20,819 nucleotides of DNA. Source: Patescibacteria group bacterium (GTDB lineage: Bacteria; Patescibacteriota; Minisyncoccia; Minisyncoccales; Minisyncoccaceae). The translations under genes were made by a program, and so were the position numbers. The DNA is taken from contig JASGMO010000008.1 in the NCBI GenBank assembly GCA_030156465.1, positions 1 to 20,819 on the forward strand, written 5' to 3'. Below are positions 5,998-12,191 of this stretch, piece after piece (the stretch's first letter is position 1; the number at the start of each line of letters is the position of its first letter). The notes beneath the pieces are model-generated. The model did no database searches, was not told the origin of the DNA, and saw only the letters and a list, made by a program, of their open reading frames with translations.

Positions 5998-6026
5998 TAG
6001 CTAATAAAACAAAGTTTCATTAGTTA
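5998..6026 (+). other. Stem-loop in the rplJ-rplL spacer
   Basis: TAGCTAAT (5998-6005) pairs with ATTAGTTA (6019-6026) with one G-U pair. There is no following U-run, and GTATAGTTA occurs on both sides (5991 and 6027). It may be a processing or translation-control element between the two stalk genes. Confidence 0.35.
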
Positions 6027-6049
6027 GTATAGTTAATGTGAATAAAAAC

Positions 6050-6469
6050 ATGTCAGAAGAAAAAGAAATTGTAGAGGTTCCTGAAAAGTTTAAAAAACTT
6101 GTTGAGGAAATCGAAAAAATGTCAGTACTAGACCTATCAGAATTAGTTAAGGTTCTAGAAGATAAGTTTGGCGTATCAGCAGCACCTCAAATGGTTGCAG
6201 GAGCAGCTCCAGTAGCAGGTGGTGATGTAGCTCCAGCTGAAGAAGAAAAATCATCATTTGATGTTGTATTAACTAGCGCAGGAGAAAAGAAAATTGAAGT
6301 TATTAAAGTTGTTAGAGATCTAACACAAAAAGGACTAAAAGAAGCTAAAGATTTAGTTGATGAGATTGCAACAGGTGCTCAAACAATTAAAGAAGGTGTT
6401 GAAAAGAAAGAAGCAGAAGAAATCAAACAGAAATTCGTTGACGCTGGTGCAACAGTAGAATTAAAATAA
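6050..6469 (+). CDS. rplL: 50S ribosomal protein L7/L12
   Basis: 139 residues from ATG 6050. The in-frame GTG at 6038 is rejected because the family begins at MSEEKEI. The N-terminal dimerisation domain (KMSVLDLSELVKVLEDKFGV) binds L10. An Ala/Val/Gly-rich hinge follows (about residues 45-70). The C-terminal domain (SSFDVVLTSAGEKKIEVIKVV and onward) recruits elongation factor GTPases. Length is slightly over the usual 120-125 because of a longer acidic N-terminus. A strong terminator follows. Confidence 0.96.
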   Translation: MSEEKEIVEVPEKFKKLVEEIEKMSVLDLSELVKVLEDKFGVSAAPQMVAGAAPVAGGDVAPAEEEKSSFDVVLTSAGEKKIEVIKVVRDLTQKGLKEAKDLVDEIATGAQTIKEGVEKKEAEEIKQKFVDAGATVELK

Positions 6470-6483
6470 TATTTATTGTACTA

Positions 6484-6513
6484 AAAAACTCCGCCATACA
6501 CAGCGGAGTTTTT
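6484..6513. terminator. Strong bidirectional terminator
   Basis: AAAAACTCCGC (6484-6494) and GCGGAGTTTTT (6503-6513) form a perfect 11-bp stem with an 8-nt loop. T residues on both strands serve rplL and the converging gene that stops at 6516. Confidence 0.88.
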
Positions 6514-6515
6514 GT

Positions 6516-7241
6516 TTATCCCTCACAAACGGAAGCAGGAACTCCTCCCGTAGCCCTACAAATAACCTTTGTAAGAGCTTCTTTTTCTGCTTCTTCGCCT
6601 AATGATTCACCAGATCCAATTCTATAATATTTACATCCAGCAATAATAGTAGGAACAGCTCCTTCACCATATTTTAATAGCACATCCACATCTTCGGAAC
6701 CATCATACCTAACACGATAATCAATTGTTTCTCCAAATTGTGCAATAACATTAGTAATCAATGGCTTTTCCCATGCACAATGTGGACAACTTTCAGAACC
6801 AAAGAAATATACTATTGGTTTATCGTTTTCCATACATACATCTAGCTCTGTAATTTCTTTAAATCCTCCCTCAACTTCTGTTGATTCCTTTTGTTGCATT
6901 TCGGGAAGATCTTCTTGATCTGCTTCTCCAGAAAGACCTTCAGACATATCAATTGGTCCATCAACAAAGAGATACCTACCATCACCAGAAACAACTGACT
7001 TAAATGTTTGCCCTTGGATGCCAAGCTCAACATCATACATCCCCTTGATAATCTCTGATTTTTCAACTCCTTCTAGGGTAGCAACTGTTCCATCACCTAA
7101 TAAGTTTTGATTAATATAGTTTATTGTATCTTCTCCAATTTTTTGAGAAGATTTAAGAGATGGTTTTATTAAGAACACCAATGAAACTATTAGAGCTACT
7201 GCTAAAATAATTGTAGCAATTTTCCATTTATTTTCTTTCAT
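6516..7241 (-). CDS. Membrane-anchored thioredoxin-fold thiol:disulfide oxidoreductase (DsbA/DsbC-like)
   Basis: 241 residues. One N-terminal transmembrane anchor (about residues 7-25) places the rest outside the cytoplasmic membrane. Residues about 38-100 (INQNLLGDGTVATLEGVEKS to VSGDGRYLFVDGPIDMS) resemble the N-terminal domain of DsbC-type proteins. An acidic linker leads to a thioredoxin domain with VYFFGSESCPHC (active site C152-P-H-C155, DsbA-like) and the cis-proline loop GAVPTI (P197). Four further cysteines occur (C136, C203, C228, C239). The likely role is oxidising, isomerising or reducing disulfides in exported proteins. No partner such as DsbB or VKOR is in the window. Confidence 0.85.
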   Translation of the reverse strand: MKENKWKIATIILAVALIVSLVFLIKPSLKSSQKIGEDTINYINQNLLGDGTVATLEGVEKSEIIKGMYDVELGIQGQTFKSVVSGDGRYLFVDGPIDMSEGLSGEADQEDLPEMQQKESTEVEGGFKEITELDVCMENDKPIVYFFGSESCPHCAWEKPLITNVIAQFGETIDYRVRYDGSEDVDVLLKYGEGAVPTIIAGCKYYRIGSGESLGEEAEKEALTKVICRATGGVPASVCEG

Positions 7242-7269
7242 TTTTTTCTTTTATTATAATTATACAAAT

Positions 7270-7297
7270 ATTGTATCATTAATTTAAAAAAGGTCAA
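7270..7297 (-). promoter_or_regulatory. Promoter for the thioredoxin-fold gene
   Basis: TTGACC (7297-7292), 16-nt spacer, TACAAT (7275-7270) on the minus strand. The leader is about 22 nt and AT-only in its last part, without an SD. Confidence 0.5.
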
Positions 7298-7300
7298 ACA

Positions 7301-7324
7301 AAAGCCCCGGTTTCCCAGGGCTTT
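7301..7324 (-). terminator. Terminator of the acidic-protein gene
   Basis: AAAGCCC (7324-7318) pairs with GGGCTTT (7307-7301) on the minus strand, with inner GG/CC pairing possible, followed by T-rich sequence. It lies 14 nt after the stop at 7339. Confidence 0.7.
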
Positions 7325-7338
7325 AAGAATATTAAGAA

Positions 7339-7533
7339 TTATTCTTCGTCTTCCTCTTCGTCTTCTTCGTCTTCTTCTTCATCATCATCAATTTCTTCTT
7401 CTTCATCATCATCTAGCTCATCTGTCACTTCTTCTTCGTCGTCTAGTGATTCACAAGATTCTTCGTCGTCCATTAACAATGAAGTTTCTTCTTCAGTAGT
7501 AGTTTCTTCTTCGTTTTCTTCGTCAAAAATCAT
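7339..7533 (-). CDS. Extremely acidic small protein
   Basis: 64 residues, of which well over half are Glu or Asp. The C-terminal half is almost only D and E (for example LDDDEEEEIDDDEEEDEEDE). No fold is expected; it is probably disordered. Despite the low complexity the gene looks genuine: it has a near-consensus promoter (TTGACA-16-TATAAT), a defined leader of about 50 nt and its own terminator. Polyacidic proteins can mimic nucleic acid, chaperone basic proteins or act like the acidic tail of the RNA polymerase delta subunit, but nothing here distinguishes these and no function is assigned. Confidence 0.65.
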   Translation of the reverse strand: MIFDEENEEETTTEEETSLLMDDEESCESLDDEEEVTDELDDDEEEEIDDDEEEDEEDEEEDEE

Positions 7534-7589
7534 AATTTTGTTTTTTATTAATATTACTGATAATAGCCGACCTTTTTAAAGATGTTATC

Positions 7590-7617
7590 ATTATATTAAT
7601 AGAATAATTATTGTCAA
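7590..7617 (-). promoter_or_regulatory. Near-consensus promoter for the acidic protein
   Basis: TTGACA (7617-7612), 16-nt spacer, TATAAT (7595-7590) on the minus strand, with the start near 7583. Confidence 0.7.
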
Positions 7618-7649
7618 GGGCAAATTGTGGACATTTTTTGAAAATAGAA

Positions 7650-7655
7650 TATAAT
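7650..7655 (+). promoter_or_regulatory. -10 element positioned for a leaderless start at 7662
   Basis: TATAAT at 7650-7655 ends 6 nt before ATG 7662. The -35 region is poor (TGTGGA at 7626-7631, spacer 18). Confidence 0.45.
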
Positions 7656-7661
7656 TATAAT

Positions 7662-8027
7662 ATGAACATTATTTTGAGTTATTTTTATTGGCAATTAATA
7701 GAAACCCCTAAAAAACTAATTCTAATAATTAAGGACTTTATTGTTTTTGGTTTTAATCTCTTTTCCGTAAAAGAAACAATTGGGAATCTGTTTTCTCCAT
7801 GGAAAAGATATGCTTGGGACTATGGAAGAGGTTTTGATTTTAAAAGATATTTTGATGCCTTTACGTCTAATCTGATTGCAAGGATAATGGGATTTATTAT
7901 GAGAATATTTCTATTATTCTTTTTTCTTGTATACGAAGTATTAGTTTTAATAATTGGCCCATTAGTATTTCTATTCTTCCTATCATATCCATTTATAGCT
8001 TTATGGATGCTAATTAGTATTATATGA
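7662..8027 (+). CDS. Small membrane protein coupled to the Clp-like ATPase
   Basis: 121 residues from ATG 7662; an upstream in-frame start at 7611 is unlikely because the -10 lies at 7650. It has a hydrophobic N-terminal segment (about 17-37), a soluble segment with the motif GNLFSPWKRYAWDYGRGF (about 41-58), then two or more C-terminal membrane segments (about 71-121). It overlaps the next gene by 4 nt (ATGA at 8024-8027), so the two are translationally coupled and probably work together at the membrane. The LFSPWKR block may be a conserved contact surface. No family name is assigned. Confidence 0.75.
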   Translation: MNIILSYFYWQLIETPKKLILIIKDFIVFGFNLFSVKETIGNLFSPWKRYAWDYGRGFDFKRYFDAFTSNLIARIMGFIMRIFLLFFFLVYEVLVLIIGPLVFLFFLSYPFIALWMLISII

Positions 8028-10471
8028 ACAACATCAAACAAACAGACATATATAGGGCAGTACTATTAGAAAAATTCTTTTCTTTATTAAAGTTTCTAAG
8101 AAATGTTTCCATTATAGCTATTTTGGGTTTTATCTTTCTTTTCTTTAAGGATGGTGTCGGGTTATATATTGATATAGCAATAATACTTTTTGCTTTTCTT
8201 TTAATAGCAAACAATTTAAAATCATTTTTTGAAAATTATCTTAAAAAGGTAAAGAACAAAAAACCATTAGAAATTGCCCTAGAAGATGGAGATGATTTAT
8301 TGCCTTATCTTAACTTTAATTCAGTTAAATACCTTGCTTCCTCTAAAGCGCTTGATCAAACATCAATACTTAAAGCATTCCTTAAACCTAAAAATCAAAA
8401 GATTGGATTTATAATGATGAGATTACTAATTGACCTAGATAAACTTAAAAAAGATCTAGAAAGTGCAGAATACAAAGTGAGAGATGATTCTGTTGATATT
8501 ATTAAAGAAGCAGGGAAAATAGCAGTGAAAAGAAATAGCCAAGTTATTAAAGAAGGTGACATCATCGTAGCGCTAACTAAAACTGAACCACACTTAAAAG
8601 AAATCATTATTAATTCTGACATTGAAGAATCTGACTTTGAAAAAGTAAATGAATGGCAGGAAAGAATATCTAATAGATTAAAAAAGATGAAAGAGTGGTG
8701 GAGCTACGAGAATCTTTTGAGAATTGAATCGCTAGGTAGCGACTGGACAGCGGGATACACTCCAACGCTAGATAATTACTCTATTGATTGGACTTCTATT
8801 GTTAAAAGAAGAGGATTTGAAGATGTTGTGGGACACAAAGATAAAGTTTCTCAATTAGAAAGAATACTTTCTAAGAAAAATGCTGGCAATGCTTTAATTA
8901 TTGGAGATCCAGGAGTTGGCAAGAAAAACATAATTCATGGACTAATTAGAAAAAGTATAATTAATCGCTCAGCAAAAGAAATAAATGGTAACCGTTTTGT
9001 AGAACTAGACATTGTCTCATTGTCTACAAGTGTTACTTCTTTTGAGCAAATGGAAAAAATACTAGATCAATGCTTCAAAGAGGTGGTTCATGCTAGAAAT
9101 GTTATTTTAATTATTAATGATTTTCATGACTTTTTAGGCGGAAAAACAAAGGCTGGAATAGTTGATGTTTCTGGCCTGATAGGCAATTACCTTTATTCTC
9201 CATATTTTAAAACAATCTGTCTAACTTCATATAGTGGGTTACATAAATATATAGAAAAGAAACCATCAATATTGGCAGAGTTCCAAAAAATAGAAGTAGA
9301 AGAAATGAGCAAAGACGATACAATTGAAGTTCTTGAAAATAAAGTTTTTGGCGTTGAAGCAGAAAATAAAAAGTTTATTCCTTTTAATTCTTTAAAAGAA
9401 ATTGTTGAAATTTGTGAAAAATATATATTTGATTTTCCTTTTCCTCAAAAAGCAATAAATATATTAGAAGAAACAGCATTACTTAAAGATAGCAAGGTTG
9501 TTATGCCTGAAGATGTACATTCTCTTGTTTCAGAAAAAACACAAATACCGATTGGGAAAATTAGAAGTCAAGAAAAAGAAATTCTTTTAGATCTAGAATC
9601 AATTTTACACAAAAGAGTTATTGGTCAAGAAGAAGCGATAAGAGAGATATCATCAGCTCTAAGAAGATCAAGAACAGGGGTGCAAACAAGAAAGGGGCCC
9701 ATGGGAAGCTTTCTATTCCTAGGACCCACCGGAGTTGGAAAAACTGAAACAGCAAAAGCATTAGCAGAAACATACTTCAAATCAGAAGAAAAAATTATTC
9801 GTCTTGATATGTCAGAATTCCAAAGAATTGAAGACATTGAAAGAATATTGGGATCTGAAAAGCAAGAAGGTATTCTTACCACCCAAGTAAAAGAAAATCC
9901 TTTTTCTTTGGTCTTGTTAGATGAAATAGAAAAATCACACCCTAATATATTAAATCTTTTCTTACAGGTGTTAGATGAGGGATATTTAAATGATTACACG
10001 GGAAGAAAGATAAGTTTTGCTAATTCTATTATTATCGCTACATCAAACGCAGGATACAAAACAATATTAAAAGCCCTAGATGAAGACAAAGAAATGCCAG
10101 AAATTAAAAAAGAATTATTGGCAGATATTTTTGAGAAAGGACTGTTTAGACCAGAATTTATTAATAGGTTTGATGGTGTGATTGTTTTCAAATCATTAAA
10201 TAAAGAAAATTTACATCAAATTGCAGGACTTCAATTAGATAAATTAAACAAAAACCTACACTCAAAAAGAATAAAACTAATCATTACAGAAGAATTGAAA
10301 TCCAAAATTGTTGAATTAAGCTATAATCCTACTTTTGGAGCAAGAGAGATGAAAAGAATAGTCCAAGACAAGGTAGAAAATGTTTTAGCTAGAGAGTTAT
10401 TAAAAGATTCAATACCTAATGGAAGCTCAATAACAATAGACCCTAAAACATTCAAAGTATTCATTAATTAA
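8024..10471 (+). CDS. Membrane-anchored ClpC-like double-AAA+ protein with altered motifs
   Basis: 815 residues. Two N-terminal transmembrane helices (about 28-41 and 48-63) precede a Clp_N-like helical region (about 100-200). The first AAA+ domain has GDPGVGKKN at 294-302, with Lys where Walker A needs Thr/Ser, and IINDF at 363-367 in place of the Walker B DE. The second is ATPase-competent: GPTGVGKT (567-574), LLDEIEKSHP (631-640), sensor ATSNAG (672-677), arginine finger FRPEFINRFD (708-717) and sensor-2 GAREMKR (772-778). The usual pore-loop motifs (KYRGE in D1, GYVG in D2) and the ClpC VGF loop for ClpP docking are absent. It is more likely a membrane remodeller or protein-handling ATPase than a ClpP partner. 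Confidence 0.88.
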   Translation: MNNIKQTDIYRAVLLEKFFSLLKFLRNVSIIAILGFIFLFFKDGVGLYIDIAIILFAFLLIANNLKSFFENYLKKVKNKKPLEIALEDGDDLLPYLNFNSVKYLASSKALDQTSILKAFLKPKNQKIGFIMMRLLIDLDKLKKDLESAEYKVRDDSVDIIKEAGKIAVKRNSQVIKEGDIIVALTKTEPHLKEIIINSDIEESDFEKVNEWQERISNRLKKMKEWWSYENLLRIESLGSDWTAGYTPTLDNYSIDWTSIVKRRGFEDVVGHKDKVSQLERILSKKNAGNALIIGDPGVGKKNIIHGLIRKSIINRSAKEINGNRFVELDIVSLSTSVTSFEQMEKILDQCFKEVVHARNVILIINDFHDFLGGKTKAGIVDVSGLIGNYLYSPYFKTICLTSYSGLHKYIEKKPSILAEFQKIEVEEMSKDDTIEVLENKVFGVEAENKKFIPFNSLKEIVEICEKYIFDFPFPQKAINILEETALLKDSKVVMPEDVHSLVSEKTQIPIGKIRSQEKEILLDLESILHKRVIGQEEAIREISSALRRSRTGVQTRKGPMGSFLFLGPTGVGKTETAKALAETYFKSEEKIIRLDMSEFQRIEDIERILGSEKQEGILTTQVKENPFSLVLLDEIEKSHPNILNLFLQVLDEGYLNDYTGRKISFANSIIIATSNAGYKTILKALDEDKEMPEIKKELLADIFEKGLFRPEFINRFDGVIVFKSLNKENLHQIAGLQLDKLNKNLHSKRIKLIITEELKSKIVELSYNPTFGAREMKRIVQDKVENVLARELLKDSIPNGSSITIDPKTFKVFIN

Positions 10472-10481
10472 ATACATCAAC

Positions 10482-10490
10482 TGTGGAAAA
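10482..10490 (-). promoter_or_regulatory. DnaA-box variant
   Basis: TGTGGAAAA on the plus strand reads TTTTCCACA on the minus strand, one mismatch from the DnaA consensus TTATNCACA. It lies between the ATPase stop and its terminator. Confidence 0.3.
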
Positions 10491-10496
10491 CTCTTA

Positions 10497-10522
10497 AAGC
10501 CCTTGTTTACAAAGGGTTTTTT
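10497..10522 (+). terminator. Terminator of the membrane protein-Clp operon
   Basis: CCCTT (10500-10504) pairs with AAGGG (10512-10516), extended by flanking A/T pairs and followed by TTTTTT (10517-10522). Confidence 0.7.
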
Positions 10523-10527
10523 AGTGG

Positions 10528-10556
10528 TTGACAAGTAATTATGGGTGGTGTAGAAT
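10528..10556 (+). promoter_or_regulatory. Promoter of the mraZ division cluster
   Basis: TTGACA (10528-10533), 17-nt spacer, TAGAAT (10551-10556), start near 10563. It leaves an unusually long leader of about 60 nt filled with GTG-containing boxes. Confidence 0.7.
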
Positions 10557-10565
10557 GGTCGTACA

Positions 10566-10619
10566 GTGTTAATAAGTGGGGAAAAGTGTGGATAACTAAG
10601 ATAAATTGTGGATAACTAA
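10566..10619 (+). promoter_or_regulatory. Composite operator: phased MraZ-like boxes and two perfect DnaA boxes
   Basis: GTGTT (10566), GTGGG (10576) and GTGTG (10586) recur at exactly 10-bp intervals, as in known MraZ operators made of GTGGG-type repeats with 5-nt spacers. TGTGGATAACTAA occurs twice as a direct repeat (10587-10599 and 10607-10619). Each copy contains TGTGGATAA, the exact complement of TTATCCACA, a perfect DnaA box. The boxes lie downstream of the predicted start and upstream of the mraZ ATG. MraZ autoregulation is established in other bacteria; DnaA involvement here is inference. Confidence 0.6.
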
Positions 10620-10621
10620 AA

Positions 10622-11053
10622 ATGATAATAGGCCAATACAATTACAATTTAGACCCCAAGAAGAGGCTAACCATTCCTACTAAATTTAGAAGTGTTTTAT
10701 CAAAAGGCGCCATCCTCACCAGAGGAATTGATGGGTGTCTTTTTTTGTATCCACAAAAACAATGGGACGAATTGGCAGATAAATTAAGCAAACTTCCTTT
10801 GTCACAAGCAAACGCAAGAAGCTTCGCAAGGGTGATGATTGCTGGAGCAATGGATGTTAAGGTAGATAGCTTAGGAAGAATCTTGATACCTGATTACTTA
10901 AAAGATTACGCAAAGCTAGATAAGAAAGTTGTAATTGCCGGATTATACGACAGAATTGAAATCTGGGATGAAGAAAGCTGGCAAAAATATGGAGAAACAA
11001 CAGGAGCACAAGTTGAAAACATTGCAGAGGGATTAAAAGAATTAGGTATATAA
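10622..11053 (+). CDS. mraZ: Transcriptional regulator MraZ
   Basis: 143 residues, the usual length. Two SpoVT/AbrB-type DNA-binding repeats are visible: the first around YNYNLDPKKRLTIPTKFRSV (about 6-25), the second around MDVKVDSLGRILIPDYLKDY (about 77-96). MraZ forms a ring and represses the division and cell wall cluster by binding GTGGG-type boxes at its own promoter; suitable boxes lie just upstream at 10566-10590. It is the first gene of the cluster and its stop is 1 nt from the rsmH start, so they are co-transcribed and probably coupled. Confidence 0.95.
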   Translation: MIIGQYNYNLDPKKRLTIPTKFRSVLSKGAILTRGIDGCLFLYPQKQWDELADKLSKLPLSQANARSFARVMIAGAMDVKVDSLGRILIPDYLKDYAKLDKKVVIAGLYDRIEIWDEESWQKYGETTGAQVENIAEGLKELGI

Positions 11054-11054
11054 G

Positions 11055-11879
11055 ATGCACACACCAGTTTTATTAAATGAAATAATAGATTTAATTGAGC
11101 CCAATAAAAACTATATTGACTGCACGCTAAGCTTCGGGGGGCACACAAAAGAGATATTGGAGAAAAATAAACCAAATGGGAGAGTGCTAGGAATAGAGAT
11201 AGATAAAGAGATATTTGAAAAAACAATAAGTGATGATCGCTTGATAGCTGTAAATGATTCATACATAAACCTTGAAGAAATAGTTAAGGAAAATAACTTC
11301 AAGGAAGTATCGGGAATATTGTTGGACGCTGGAATGTCATCATATCATGTTGATTTAAGTAAAAGAGGATTTAGTTTCAATAAAGATGAACCATTATTAA
11401 TGAATTATAGCGATGGAATATCAGCAGAAGAAATAATTAATGATTACAACGAAGAGGAAATTGAAAGAATATTAAGAGAATACGGAGAAGAAAAGTTTAG
11501 TAGAAAAATAGCAAGAAAAATAATTGAGGAAAGGAAAAAGAGAAGAATAAAAAGCACATTACAATTAGTTGAAATAATTAAAAGAATAGTCCCTAGGTCA
11601 AAAATTAATCCTGCGACAAGAACATTCCAGGCATTAAGGATAGAAGCAAATCAAGAGTTAGAAAACTTAAAAAAGGTTCTTCCGCAAGCATTAAAGTTGT
11701 TAGATAGTGGTGGAAAGCTAATGATAATATCATTTCATTCACTTGAAGATAGAATAGTTAAAAATTTTATAAAAGATAATCAGCTAGAATTAAATAAACC
11801 CATAATTCCTAGCGAAAAAGAAATAAGCTTAAATCCAAGAAGCAGATCAGCAAAATTAAGAATAATAGTTAAAAAATAA
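11055..11879 (+). CDS. rsmH: 16S rRNA (cytosine-1402 N4) methyltransferase RsmH
   Basis: 274 residues, shorter than the usual 300-315. It uses S-adenosylmethionine to methylate the ribosomal P-site base C1402. Motifs in order: MHTPVLLNEI start block, FGGHTKEIL (27-35) and VLGIEIDKE for SAM binding, LLDAGMSS (89-96) with the family's LDLGVSS changed at two places, RGFSF (104-108), NPATRTFQALRIEANQEL (about 190) and IISFHSLEDRIVK (about 228). The block after RGFSF reads EPLLMNYSD rather than GPLDMRMD. The standard neighbour order mraZ-rsmH-ftsL-ftsI is kept. Confidence 0.95.
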   Translation: MHTPVLLNEIIDLIEPNKNYIDCTLSFGGHTKEILEKNKPNGRVLGIEIDKEIFEKTISDDRLIAVNDSYINLEEIVKENNFKEVSGILLDAGMSSYHVDLSKRGFSFNKDEPLLMNYSDGISAEEIINDYNEEEIERILREYGEEKFSRKIARKIIEERKKRRIKSTLQLVEIIKRIVPRSKINPATRTFQALRIEANQELENLKKVLPQALKLLDSGGKLMIISFHSLEDRIVKNFIKDNQLELNKPIIPSEKEISLNPRSRSAKLRIIVKK

Positions 11880-11881
11880 AT

Positions 11882-12187
11882 ATGACAAAAAAAAATAAAA
11901 GAAAAAAGAACTTGGTATTAGTGTCAGTATTATTTAGCTTTTCGTTGTTAACTGTTTTTTACCTTTTTCAAGTAATCAAAATGTCTGAAACTGCTTATCA
12001 AATTGGAAAGAACAATGTAACTATTGATTATCTTAAAAAAGAAAATGCTAACTTGAAATTATCTATCTCTCAACAGAAAAATCTAAAAAATGCAGAAGAG
12101 AAGATTGTTGAAGAAGGTTTCTTGAAAGTAAGTGCAAACACAAGAAATTACATTGTTATTCCGGAAATATCTTTAGCTAAAAAATAG
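11882..12187 (+). CDS. ftsL: FtsL-like division protein
   Basis: 101 residues. A short very basic cytoplasmic N-terminus (MTKKNKRKKN) is followed by one transmembrane helix (about 11-31) and a coiled-coil extracytoplasmic region (about 44-80, YLKKENANLKLSISQQKNLK). FtsL in other bacteria forms a complex with FtsB and FtsQ and activates FtsWI at the septum. Assignment rests on architecture and on the conserved position between rsmH and ftsI, since FtsL sequences diverge strongly. The start lies 2 nt after the rsmH stop. Confidence 0.72.
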   Translation: MTKKNKRKKNLVLVSVLFSFSLLTVFYLFQVIKMSETAYQIGKNNVTIDYLKKENANLKLSISQQKNLKNAEEKIVEEGFLKVSANTRNYIVIPEISLAKK

Positions 12188-12191
12188 TTAG

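Noticed and set aside
6038..6050. GTG at 6038 as the rplL start
   Set aside because: The L7/L12 family begins at the MSEEKEI position. The four extra residues are not supported by an SD.
7340..7440. Tandem DNA repeat or CRISPR-like array in the TCTTCTTCG-rich stretch
   Set aside because: The repetitiveness comes from Glu/Asp codons of the acidic protein. Unit lengths are irregular and there are no spacers.
10482..10619. Chromosomal replication origin
   Set aside because: There are DnaA boxes, but no dnaA, dnaN, rpmH or gidA neighbours, no long AT-rich unwinding region and the boxes lie inside the mraZ leader. A regulatory role fits better.
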